The position numbers and the translations under genes were made by a program. 23,779 nt of DNA, from contig KK365182.1 of NCBI GenBank assembly GCA_000385875.2, forward strand, positions 36,125-59,903. The letters run 5' to 3'. A model generated the notes under the pieces. That model saw only the letters and a program-made list of their open reading frames with translations, made no database searches and was not told the DNA's origin. This DNA is from Anncaliia algerae PRA339 (Eukaryota > Microsporidia > Tubulinosematidae). Below, in pieces: positions 1 through 8,770 of the stretch (position 1 is its first letter; each line of letters opens with the position of its first letter).

Positions 1-196
1 AAAGCAGGGATATACTTGCTATTGAGGAATTAAAATCAGCATTATATTAAATGAAAATGTTGATTTGGGTAGATGATAACAGAATTTAGATAATTTAAAT
101 GTTATTAAAATATTAAAGGATTAAATTAAAATATAAAACCAATAAATACCTTAAAGTATTTATTCCATCATTTCTCAATAAGATAAATCTAAGCAA
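1..196. repeat. 196-bp direct repeat, copy 1
   Basis: Identical base for base to 270-465, and it may continue beyond the left edge of the window. The start of the repeat reads as the tail of a plus-strand frame (SRDILAIEELKSALY then TAA at 48-50), so it may include the 3' end of a repeated gene or element. I do not recognise the family. The identity over 196 bp shows a recent duplication or active homogenisation. Confidence 0.95.
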
Positions 197-269
197 ATAG
201 CTATAATTAATTATCTACGAATAAAGTTTTTTAAACTGTATAAGGAAAAAATTTCAACAAAAATATACA

Positions 270-465
270 AAAGCAGGGATATACTTGCTATTGAGGAATT
301 AAAATCAGCATTATATTAAATGAAAATGTTGATTTGGGTAGATGATAACAGAATTTAGATAATTTAAATGTTATTAAAATATTAAAGGATTAAATTAAAA
401 TATAAAACCAATAAATACCTTAAAGTATTTATTCCATCATTTCTCAATAAGATAAATCTAAGCAA
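270..465. repeat. 196-bp direct repeat, copy 2
   Basis: Perfect copy of 1-196 at a 269-bp offset, separated from it by a 73-bp unique spacer (197-269). A plus-strand frame runs open from about 182 through the spacer into this copy and stops at 317-319, giving about 45 codons without an obvious start. That is compatible with a tandem array of a 269-bp unit of which only the last part is in the window. The sequence after 465 (ctatagtaaaa) resembles, but does not match, the sequence after 196. Confidence 0.95.
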
Positions 466-1752
466 CTATAGTAAAATTTATATCTTCCTCTTTTATTTTT
501 GAACGAAAATATCTTATGAGTTCAATTTCCCTCATTTATGTTTCTATGTATTCTTATATATATACTTATAATCATTTGAATCTATTAAATGTGTTTTAGT
601 TTTAAAAATTCAAATACAACCCGAGATATTTTTCTTTTGTTTTGTAAATATTTTGGAATTTTTTAATAAGCATTACCATATTTCAAATTAAATATTAAAA
701 TATTTCATCCCTCTGAGAAAATAATAACTACTAAAAAACTAATATTAATTATTATATGAATATAATACTTACAACAAATTAAGTTTTCAATAATTAAGAA
801 AACTATCTTATGTTTTGTCTTCTAATGTAAAAAAAATATAACTCAACCAGGATAACTTTAATTAATCTCAAAATACACATATTATCAATATTATGTCTCT
901 TATCATATTTTTTTAACAAACTATGATAATTTAATTTTAGCTATTGTTTTGCCCATTTCTAAGGAATAAAAGACGAATAATACTTGGAAACGGCTATTTT
1001 AATTGCTATGTTGGAATATCAAACGATGTATTTTATTATGTTTAAATAAAGAAAAATATTTTTAGAGAAAAATCTTAGAAGTGACTAAACAGGTTCTATG
1101 TCCTAATTTTCCATTTCAAAATATTTTTTTGAAAGAGAGAAACTTTAAACCGATGGATGTTCCAACATAATGAAACAAATATTTTTTATGCTTTTCCACT
1201 GGGGTCATTTTTGAATTGAATATTTAAAAAACCTTTATGCCTATTTATAATAATATTTTATTAATTTGAATTAATCGTGTATTTTTTTAAGGTCCGTTAT
1301 TTGTTACTTTTTATTCTACATCTTTTCATTTCAGTGTAATAGTAAAGAATATAACTTTCTAATATAATATTAAATATTTAGTCAAAATATATTTATTTAT
1401 GAATAATCATGAACTAATTTTAATAAAGATATGTAAATCTTTCTCATAACTCTTGATTACTTAATATTCATAATTTATTTAAACATTATTATGAGATTAT
1501 TTTTTAATTCTATAAAAAGAAATTTTAAAAATTATAAATTTATTTTACTTGGGAATATACTTATTATTAGTATTCATTAAATTATTTATTTTAAATCTTT
1601 ATATTTTCTTTATTTGTTAAATATTTAATTTTATTTATTATTATTTTTTTAATAATTAAATTATTAATCAAAAAAAGATATAAAGATTTAAAATAAATTC
1701 TCCTTTTTTTAAGCCAATAAAACAAATAAAAAAAATAAAAAAAAGACCATAA
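466..1752. other. AT-rich spacer, no gene seen
   Basis: Homopolymer runs and short AT repeats dominate, and no frame with protein-like composition was found. The only structure noted is a 14-nt imperfect inverted pair, 1007-1020 (tatgttggaatatc) and 1156-1169 (gatgttccaacata), with one mismatch in the arms and about 135 bp between them. The last 90 bp before the next gene are a T-rich then A-rich tract. Confidence 0.6.
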
Positions 1753-2613
1753 ATGGTAAGTTTAAAGAACAAAGTAATTATATTATGTGTTGTTATTATT
1801 GTACTATTAATAATTGCATACATAATATACAGAAATCTCAAAGTAATTATTAAGAATGAAGAATTTTCTAGGATATTAAAATGTTGCATAGCATCTTTAG
1901 GAAATGAATTTAAATCTAAATTGGTGGTAAGCAATGAGAATCCATTTAATTCTATTCTAGCAGAGTATTTAACATATAACACACCTAACTCATTTACTAA
2001 ATTAAGCAAAATATTATATGAAAAAGTGAGGAGAGAAAAATTTACACCTCTTACTAAGCCTGGATTAATAATGAAACACTTTATTTATTTAATTATTACA
2101 GAGCAAACCAAAATTGCTTACAAAAATGGGTTCTACTTTGATAAGAGTATATATGATCAATTGGAAAATTTATCTCCTTTCGTGCATTATTACTGCGTAA
2201 TTGCAAAGATTAATGATCTTTATTTTACTGATGTGTGTATTGGTAAAATATTTCATAATTTTGAATCATCCTTAAACAGTTCCTTTGATAATTTTATGAC
2301 AAAGGTTACTAAGGATAATTATTGTGATACAAACTTATTAATTATGCCTAAAAAGGTAATTAATTTATATTTATCATTTGATCACGATTATTCCTTTGAC
2401 TTATCTAATTATAATCATCTTAAAATAGCTTTATTCGATGGGCGTGCATATTCAGTTTGTGCATTAGTTGTTAGAAATGGGAGTAATTCTAATTACAGAG
2501 TTAAGGGTGGTAATATATTAACTAATAAAGATTCATCGAAGTTGAAAACTAAATTTAAAATTAAAGACAAATCATTTTTATCAGTCTCAGTTCTCATGAA
2601 ATCTGAGCTTTAA
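1753..2613 (+). CDS. Membrane-anchored protein, possible degenerate ubiquitin-specific-protease fold
   Basis: 286 residues. The start is fixed by an in-frame TAA directly before the ATG (1750-1752) and is preceded by gaccataa. Residues 8-26 form one strongly hydrophobic segment followed by basic residues, so a signal anchor is likely. The rest looks soluble and carries three stretches in the order expected of the USP fold: KCCIASLGNEF (43-53), similar to the Cys box; LLIMPKKVINLYLSF, similar to the 'LPK.L...L.RF' strand; and then YSVCALVVRNGSNSNYR, similar to the stretch leading to the His box, ending in a VSVLMK tail like the family's 'AYVLFY'. The motifs QQDAxEF and GHY are absent, so it is probably not an active protease. 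An AATAAA lies at 2633-2638, 20 nt past the stop. That this is a gene is fairly secure. The USP relationship is my inference from motif order and could be wrong. Confidence 0.7.
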   Translation: MVSLKNKVIILCVVIIVLLIIAYIIYRNLKVIIKNEEFSRILKCCIASLGNEFKSKLVVSNENPFNSILAEYLTYNTPNSFTKLSKILYEKVRREKFTPLTKPGLIMKHFIYLIITEQTKIAYKNGFYFDKSIYDQLENLSPFVHYYCVIAKINDLYFTDVCIGKIFHNFESSLNSSFDNFMTKVTKDNYCDTNLLIMPKKVINLYLSFDHDYSFDLSNYNHLKIALFDGRAYSVCALVVRNGSNSNYRVKGGNILTNKDSSKLKTKFKIKDKSFLSVSVLMKSEL

Positions 2614-4230
2614 TGTAAAATAGAATGAATTCAATAAATAGAATATTGTTAATTTATACTTCATTTAATTTTTTATCAGTTAAATATTCAAATATTCTAT
2701 ATTTTTCCTGTTAAATATTTAAAACAAATATTTAATTAGTTTACAAAAAATGTATCTTTTTTATTCTAAATTTTAAGAAATAAATTTATTAACAAAAAAA
2801 TTAATTATAACTAATATAGGCCTTAAATGGATATAAATTTTAGGTAACTATAAATAACTAAAGAAATATTTAAAGAGACAACGAGGAACATAAAATTTTA
2901 GTTAAATTAATTTTTATATTTTTTAAAAAAACATTTAATTTTGTTATTCTAACAAATATTAAAATATTAATTGATTAAAAAAAGCTTTTTTATATTCTAA
3001 AGTTATGATATATTTGTTAGACACTTGTCTCTTTTAAAGACTTCATAAAAATCTCTAATAATTTAAAGAGTCAAAAAAATTATTGATAGCTTCAAAAAAA
3101 AAAATTAAGATAAGTTTATAGAAGTATGATACTTTACATTCATATGAAATATGATGAAATTTATACTAACACATATGTTACATTTCTAATGAAGAGTTGA
3201 TTAAATTTTGAACATTAGATGGGTAATGAGAGTTGATCTCCAGCATTGTCGTAAAACAAATTGTGGTTGTTAGAATTAATTTTATTAAAATCATTTTAAT
3301 ATAAAAATTGTAATATTCAACATGCTTTTTTATATCGTATCTTGGTGGTACAACCTCATAGCTTTTTAAGAATCTTATAAAAAGAGGCAAAAGAAATAAT
3401 TGTTTATTTAAGTTACTTGAGTTGTGTACCTGGTTGCTGTTTCTGATTTCCTTCACTTGCGTGGATATCGAAAAATTATTATTAAATATTAATTTTCTTC
3501 TAGAAAAAACATTTTTCGATGGGTTTTTTTTCCTTTTTTGCCTTATTTTTTCTAAACAATCTAACCCTCGTTCTACTACAACAATAGTTTAAAGAGATAA
3601 ATTAATTGGAATAAAACATAACTCATTTAAAAGAATATGTTAGATAATTTAAATTGTAGAAATCAAATATGCAAATGTTTTCCCTACCCATTTTTATTTA
3701 TGTCATGAAACAATAAAATTTTATGACTTATTTAAAAAGGATAAAAAACTTTACCTATGGAATATTTTAAAAAAGAAAAAAGAAGGTTAAATAAAAAACA
3801 TAAATACAAATTTTTTAACAATTACGTCCATATAAGAAGAACATCTTACTTCCAGGACAATTTATAATCCTAAAATTGACATTCTGTACAACTCATTGTA
3901 TAAAAATTAGTTATTGAAATATAAACATAATACCAGATCAATCAACAATGTATAAGAATTATATTAAACATTTCCATAAAAAGATACTATGGAAGACAAT
4001 ATATTTCAATAGTCCTCGGTTGGATTAAGAATTCAATATCTGGACATGATTGGTTCATTTTCTCCTCTATAAATATATAAAGGAAATTTTAAATAAAGGA
4101 TGGTTTCTCATAAGCATATTGATAAAAATTGTTGTATTTTAGATCTAAATTAATTTAGAAAAGGAAAGTTTAATTTAATTTAGATGTAATAATTTAAATA
4201 AATCTAATGAAAATTAATGGTAAAAGTACC
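2614..4230. other. AT-rich spacer with weak relics
   Basis: No gene I can support. It contains a perfect 14-bp palindrome (aaaaaagctttttt, 2978-2991). A 92-codon minus-strand frame lies at 3178-3456 and is listed separately. Around 3930-4080 there is less extreme base composition without an open frame, which may be eroded coding or element DNA. Confidence 0.5.
3178..3456 (-). CDS. Doubtful 92-codon frame, unrecognised
   Basis: The frame starts MKEIRNSNQVHNSSN and contains a hydrophobic stretch around residues 53-68 (YIKMILIKLILTTTICF). Base composition is less AT-extreme than the surrounding DNA, which is the only reason to list it. I recognise no family. Protein-like composition seems to continue upstream on the minus strand to about 3600, with stops in every frame, so this may be the tail of a decayed gene or element. 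Equally it may be a chance frame. Confidence 0.2.
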   Translation of the reverse strand: MKEIRNSNQVHNSSNLNKQLFLLPLFIRFLKSYEVVPPRYDIKKHVEYYNFYIKMILIKLILTTTICFTTMLEINSHYPSNVQNLINSSLEM

Positions 4231-4232
4231 TG

Positions 4233-4246
4233 AAAATGCAACAAAA
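4233..4246 (+). repeat. 14-bp direct repeat flanking the gag-pro remnants (left)
   Basis: The sequence aaaatgcaacaaaa is found again at 6751-6764, just beyond the right end of the tandem retroelement units. It is not part of the 1238-bp unit, since neither copy has it at the internal junction. It could be a target-site duplication or a remnant of terminal repeats. Being A-rich, it could also be chance. Confidence 0.4.
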
Positions 4247-4261
4247 GATTCATGAAAGAAG

Positions 4262-5499
4262 AAAGAATGAGTAAAAAGAGGATTAAAAAAATAGTTTATT
4301 TCTAAAAATGCTTCCACTGTCCGAAATGCAGCATTCTGAATTCATAGCTAAAGGATATGGAAAGCAAATGATTAAAAAGCGTACCTTTAAAGCTAAAATA
4401 CCAGAGTCAGAGGAAACATATGATATTAATATCTACACTTTAGAAGACCCTAAGTCTTAAGATGTGATACAATGGTTCAATGAATTAAGAAGGCCAAGAG
4501 CGAATGTAGATGGTCAGAAAACACTTCACTACAATTATTAAGAAGATGTATAAATTCTGAACCAAATGGAAAGATTGAATAGATAAAGACTTATGATGAA
4601 GCTACCATAAGAATAAAGAATTATGTTACCCCGAAACTGATTTTGATATTTATTTAAATAAATATAAGAATATAAAGCAATTAAATAGTGATAATATCGA
4701 TAACTGTTTATTAAAACTCAATAAACTAATAAGGCAAACCAATATGTATCTTAAATCATCAGGACAACTTAGAGATCGAGAAGTATTTAAATATTTTGTT
4801 AAAGGTTTTACTCAAAAAAAATAAACTAATTGTTGTAAATCAAGGTTTGAAAAGTATTGCGGACATTGTTGTAAAAATTCAAAATATTGAAGAACTGGAA
4901 AAACAGATGTTTAATTTAAATTTAAATGAATATAAAGAAAAAAGAACCAAAGAGAAATATTGCAAAAAACATGGACCTGAAAACCACGAAACAAATAATT
5001 GTTTTTATTATAAAAAGAAAACAGAGTTAAACAAAAGCCCTGAAAAATTTCAAAAAACTCAAAGAACCGAAACAAGAAATATAAAAGAAGATGAAAAATA
5101 TTTCCCAACAGTAAGATATAATGTTCATGTAAATAAAGAGAAATTTACTTCTTTTTTAGATTCTGATTCTATTATTTCTTTAATATCTAAATTAAGGTTT
5201 TGAAAAATTAAATAAGGACATATACAATTAATTCCTTTAAAGATAGTTAAAACTGCCAATAAAACTGATCTACAAATAATTTGTTTTGCTTATCTAGAAT
5301 TATAATTTGAAGAAAATACTGATTACAAGTTTAAGCATAAAATCTATATCTCAAATGAAGTTGAGGATCAAGAAATTTTATTAGGAATAGACTTCATAAA
5401 AACGCATAAATGTATTATTGATCTTAATAAAATTATTTTTCCAATAAATGTTCTAAAAATGTGCATATCTTAAACTGTAAATGAAAAATTTAAAAAAAA
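4262..5499 (+). mobile_element. Ty3/gypsy-like gag-protease remnant, tandem unit A
   Basis: First of two head-to-tail units of 1238 bp, roughly 95% identical by eye. It carries the first part of a retroelement polyprotein, with a gag-like region, a zinc knuckle and a retropepsin-like region. There is no reverse transcriptase, RNase H, integrase or recognisable LTR. The unit ends in a run of A (5492-5502 across the junction). The assignment to Ty3/gypsy rests on the Retrotrans_gag-like stretch, the knuckle and the aspartic protease motif in that order. Similar elements are known from several microsporidian genomes. Confidence 0.75.
4308..5475 (+). pseudogene. Broken gag-protease reading frame, unit A
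   Basis: Begins MLPLPEMQHSEFIAKGYG at 4308 and is interrupted by TAA at 4458-4460 (CAA in unit B), TAA at 4539-4541 (also in unit B), further stops and a frame change near 4600-4640 shared with unit B, and an extra A in an A-run near 4816-4823. The gag segment with FxxG(L/F)-like spacing precedes the longest open piece, 4796-5203. A zinc knuckle of form C-x2-H-x4-H-x4-C is encoded at 4961-5002. The protease motif follows at 5156-5185, but its D-S-G triad residue reads Asp (DSDS). After a TGA at the end of the LRF stretch, protease-like sequence resumes (ILLGIDFIK near 5378-5404). Non-functional as it stands. Confidence 0.75.
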
Positions 5500-6736
5500 A
5501 AAGAATGAGTAAAAGAAGGATTAAAAAAATAGTTTATTTCTAAAAATGCTTCCACTGCCCGAAATGCAGCATTCTGAATTCATAGCTAAAGGATATGGAC
5601 AGCAAATGATTAAAAGGCGTACCTTTAAAGCTAAAATACCAGAGTCTGAGGAAACATATGATATTAATATCTACACTTTAGAAGACCCCAAGTCTCAAGA
5701 TGTGGTACAATGGTTCAATATATTAACAAGGCCAAGAGGGAATGTAGATGGTCAGAAAACACTTCACTACAATTATTAAGAAGATGTATAAATTCTGAAC
5801 CAAATGGAAAGATTGAATAGATAAAGACTTATGATGAAGCTACCATAAGAATAAAGAATTATGCTACCCCGAAACTGATTTTGATATTTATTTAAATAAA
5901 TATAAGAATATAAAGCAATTAAATAGTGATAATATCGATAACTGTTTATTAAAACTCATTAAACTAATAAGGCAAACCAATATGTATCTTAAATCATCAG
6001 AACAACTTAGAGATCGAAAAGTATTTAAATATTTTGTTAGAGGTCTTAATCAAAAAATTAAACTAATTGTTGTAAATCAAGGTTTGAAAAGTATTGCGGA
6101 CATTGTTGTAAAAATTCAAAATATTGAAGAACTGGAAAAACAAATGTTTAATTTAAGTTTAAATGAACATAGAGAAAAAAGAACCAAAGAGAAATATTGC
6201 AAAAAACATGGACCTGAAAACCACTAAACAAATAATTGTTTTTATTATAAAAAGAAAACAGAGTTAAACAAAAGCCCTGAAAAATTTCAAAAAACATAAA
6301 GAATCGAAACAAGAAGTATAAAAAAAGATGAAAAATATTTCCCAACAGTAAGATATAATGTTCATGTAAATAAAGAGAAATTTACTTCTTTTTTAGATTC
6401 TGGTTCTAACATTTCTTTAATATCTAAATTAAGGTTTTGAAAAATTAAATAAGGACATATACAATTAATTCCTTTAAAGATAGTTAAAACTGCCAATAAA
6501 ACTGATTTACAAATAATTTGTTTTGCTTATCTAGAATTATAATTTGAAGAAAATACTGAATAAAAGTTTAAACATAAAATCTATATCTCATATGAAGTTG
6601 AAGATCAAGAAATTTTATTAGGAATTGACTTCATAAAAACGCAAAATGTATTATTGATCTTGATAAAATTATTTTTTCAATAAATGATCTAACAATGTGC
6701 ATATCTGAAACTGTAAATGGAAAATTTAAAAAAAAA
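5500..6736 (+). mobile_element. Ty3/gypsy-like gag-protease remnant, tandem unit B
   Basis: Second unit, starting at the junction A-run and ending in nine A (6728-6736). The differences from unit A are a mixture of transitions and transversions plus single-base indels, including one fewer base near 6053 and another loss near 6644 (cgcaaaatg against cgcataaatg). Several stops are shared with unit A, so the sequence was already broken when the unit was duplicated. The flank to the right (tctaaataaaaatt, then the 14-bp repeat) is unique. Confidence 0.75.
5546..6720 (+). pseudogene. Broken gag-protease reading frame, unit B
   Basis: The first 77 codons are open (5546-5779), then comes the TAA shared with unit A. 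Frame is lost between about 5840 and 5890 and regained as an 81-codon piece (5982-6227) covering the gag segment up to the middle of the zinc knuckle. There a TAA directly follows the second His (6225-6227), where unit A has GAA. Unlike unit A, the protease active-site triplet is intact here (Asp-Ser-Gly at 6396-6404). The terminal TGA after LRF and the TAA in the following frame are shared. Coding potential is split between the two copies, and neither is whole. Confidence 0.75.
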
Positions 6737-6750
6737 TCTAAATAAAAATT

Positions 6751-6764
6751 AAAATGCAACAAAA
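6751..6764 (+). repeat. 14-bp direct repeat flanking the gag-pro remnants (right)
   Basis: Identical to 4233-4246. It begins 14 nt after the terminal A-run of unit B. Confidence 0.4.
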
Positions 6765-7371
6765 ATAAAAATAAAATATCGCCAGCCCGCCTGGCATCCA
6801 ATCGTACTCCATCGTATTTACTCTTGTGAAGTATGTGAAATGTTATTCCTGTTTTTTAAGAAATTTATAAACTTTATTTCTATTAAATTAAAAAATAATT
6901 AAATATAATCATTTTTTGTTTTCTTTACTTCTATTTTTTGAATTTTTACTTAATTAATGCTACTTTTTTACATGATTTTATCTTTAAGGATCATTTATTT
7001 TTCAATATTTGATTCATTTTCAATAGTTATTCTTATTTAAAGCTATAGTTTTATCATAAGTATTGATTTATTTTTAATTCTATTATTTTTAAAAATAAAA
7101 ATAATTTTATGATTGTTTATAAATCAAAATATAAATGTTGTAGATAAAATAATCCTTGCTCTATGATATTATAGATAAAGGATAGTTAAATTATTAGTAG
7201 GAGGTACCATAAAAATTAACATACAGAATAGATTTATTTTGTTACCATTCTCTTCATTTTACAAAGGTAACGATGAGACATGATTTTTTTTAATTGTAAA
7301 ATATATTTTTTAGAAAATCCTTCTAATTAAAAATAAATTCAATATTTTAATATAAAATTTTATGGTAAACT
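6765..7371. other. Spacer with a short GC-rich hairpin
   Basis: At 6781-6795 the sequence GCCAG-cccgc-CTGGC forms a perfect 5-bp stem with a 5-nt loop, in a roughly 35-bp patch (6779-6815) far richer in GC than its surroundings. The remainder to 7371 is AT-rich with no open frame. No tRNA cloverleaf could be fitted around the hairpin. An AAATTT-like stretch (aaaatttt, 7354-7361) lies just before the RNase H2A start. Confidence 0.5.
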
Positions 7372-8058
7372 ATGAAAATTCACAAGACATTCTTTAAAGC
7401 TACAAATAAAGAAGTTATCATTGGCATTGATGAGGCTGGAAGAGGTCCAGTCATTGGACCTTTAGTTTATGGAATGTTAGTAGCAGAGACACCTATAATA
7501 CAGAATTTCAAGGACTCAAAAAAACTTACTCCAAAGCAAAGAGAAATGTTTTTTTCTGAGATAGAAAATAATTTTTCTTATTCCTACAATGTTTTAACTC
7601 CTGAATTCTTAAATAAATCAATGATAAATAATAATTTAAATGAGCTTTGTTTTGATGCAATATTTGAATTATTAGAGGAATGTAATAAAATTTATAAGGT
7701 AAAAGAAATTTATGTAGATACAGTTGGAGTACCAGAAAAACTACAGAAACTTATTAAAGATAAGTATAAATGTAAAGTTATTGTTGAATCTAAAGCAGAT
7801 ATAAAATATAAAGTTGTATCAGGAGCATCAATTATTGCTAAGGTTATAAGAGATGGATATATTAAAGATTTAAATGTTGGTTCAGGTTACCCATCAGATC
7901 CTCAGACAGTTGCTTATTTGAAGAGTGTTTATGATCCTTTGTTAGGATTTCCTTCATTCGTTAGGATTAAATGGAAAACAGTTGAAAATTTTTATTGTAA
8001 AAAGAAGTCTAAGGAATTAAAGGGAAAGTTAAAAGGGTTTTTTGTTGGTAAGGAATAA
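7372..8058 (+). CDS. Ribonuclease H2 catalytic subunit A
   Basis: 228 residues. This enzyme nicks the RNA strand of RNA/DNA hybrids and removes single ribonucleotides from DNA in the nucleus. Motif GIDEAGRGPVIGPLVYG holds catalytic Asp20 and Glu21. Asp116 lies in IYVDTVG, and Asp143 follows in VESKADIKY with SGASIIAKVIRD behind it. The C-terminal GSGYPSDPQT...GFPSFVRIKWKT block contains the Tyr used for ribonucleotide recognition and is the eukaryotic form. The C-terminus is lysine-rich. It is shorter than animal and fungal subunits (about 300 residues), lacking the long C-terminal extension that contacts the H2B/H2C partners, which are not in this window. An upstream ATG at 7362 opens an 11-codon frame overlapping this start. 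The stop codon overlaps an AATAAA (8054-8059). Confidence 0.96.
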   Translation: MKIHKTFFKATNKEVIIGIDEAGRGPVIGPLVYGMLVAETPIIQNFKDSKKLTPKQREMFFSEIENNFSYSYNVLTPEFLNKSMINNNLNELCFDAIFELLEECNKIYKVKEIYVDTVGVPEKLQKLIKDKYKCKVIVESKADIKYKVVSGASIIAKVIRDGYIKDLNVGSGYPSDPQTVAYLKSVYDPLLGFPSFVRIKWKTVENFYCKKKSKELKGKLKGFFVGKE

Positions 8059-8770
8059 ATATTCATAAAATATGAAAGAATTAAGGAATTTAAGATTAAT
8101 TAACATTACTTTTATATTTTTTATGTATAATAAATATTAAATGAATATGAATTAATCTTTTTTACTTCTTAATGTATAAAAATACTACATTCATTAGAAA
8201 AATAAATTATTTCTATTGCTATGTGCTGTGATTTAAAGTTTTATTTTTAATAAAATACATAATGAATCAGTGCATTTATTTTATGTTTCTTTTTAAATTT
8301 AATAAATCTTTTTATGTTTTAAACTACCAATTAAAACTACCATGGTATGCTTAAAACAAAACATAATTAATTCTTTATTAATATAATTATTTAATAGATA
8401 CACTTAGGGAAAAAGATTTTTTATGATAAAAACACTTAAAATTATAATAAATTAATATATGAAATATCTTACATTTAAATTCAATATAATAATTTATTTC
8501 TTTAATATTTTTGTAAATTATAAAAGAAATACTTTTATTATCAAAATTATTGATAAAAATTATTTAATTTTTAGAGTATAAAATATAATAAATAATTATT
8601 TTTATCTCTTACTGTGAATCTTATTTATTTATTATTATTTTTATTACTTTATAAAACTATTAATATTTTATAAAAGATTCTAGAATATGATTTTGTAATA
8701 TTTTATATAAAACAATTAGAAATAAATCATAACATTTATGATAGAAATAAAATTATGAGAATCAATACAT
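8059..8770. other. Convergent spacer between RNase H2A and PFK, nothing seen
   Basis: About 710 bp of AT-rich DNA between two genes that end toward each other. No frame, repeat or structured RNA was recognised. It presumably holds both 3' ends. Confidence 0.6.

Noticed and set aside
1668-2009. 113-codon minus-strand hydrophobic frame
   Set aside because: It overlaps the 5' half of the 1753-2613 gene and reads as Phe/Ile/Asn runs typical of antisense AT-rich DNA.
4911-5108. Minus-strand frames of 65 codons in each retroelement unit (also 6148-6345)
   Set aside because: They are antisense to the gag/zinc-knuckle region and conserved between units only because the DNA is duplicated.
4262-6736. 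RIP-like or cytosine-deamination mutation of the retroelement copies, suggested by CAA codons read as TAA
   Set aside because: Comparing the two units by eye, the differences include many transversions and transitions in both directions. There is no consistent C-to-T bias.
6781-6815. tRNA gene at the GC-rich patch
   Set aside because: The hairpin is only 5 bp and no TPsiC arm, anticodon arm or acceptor pairing is present.
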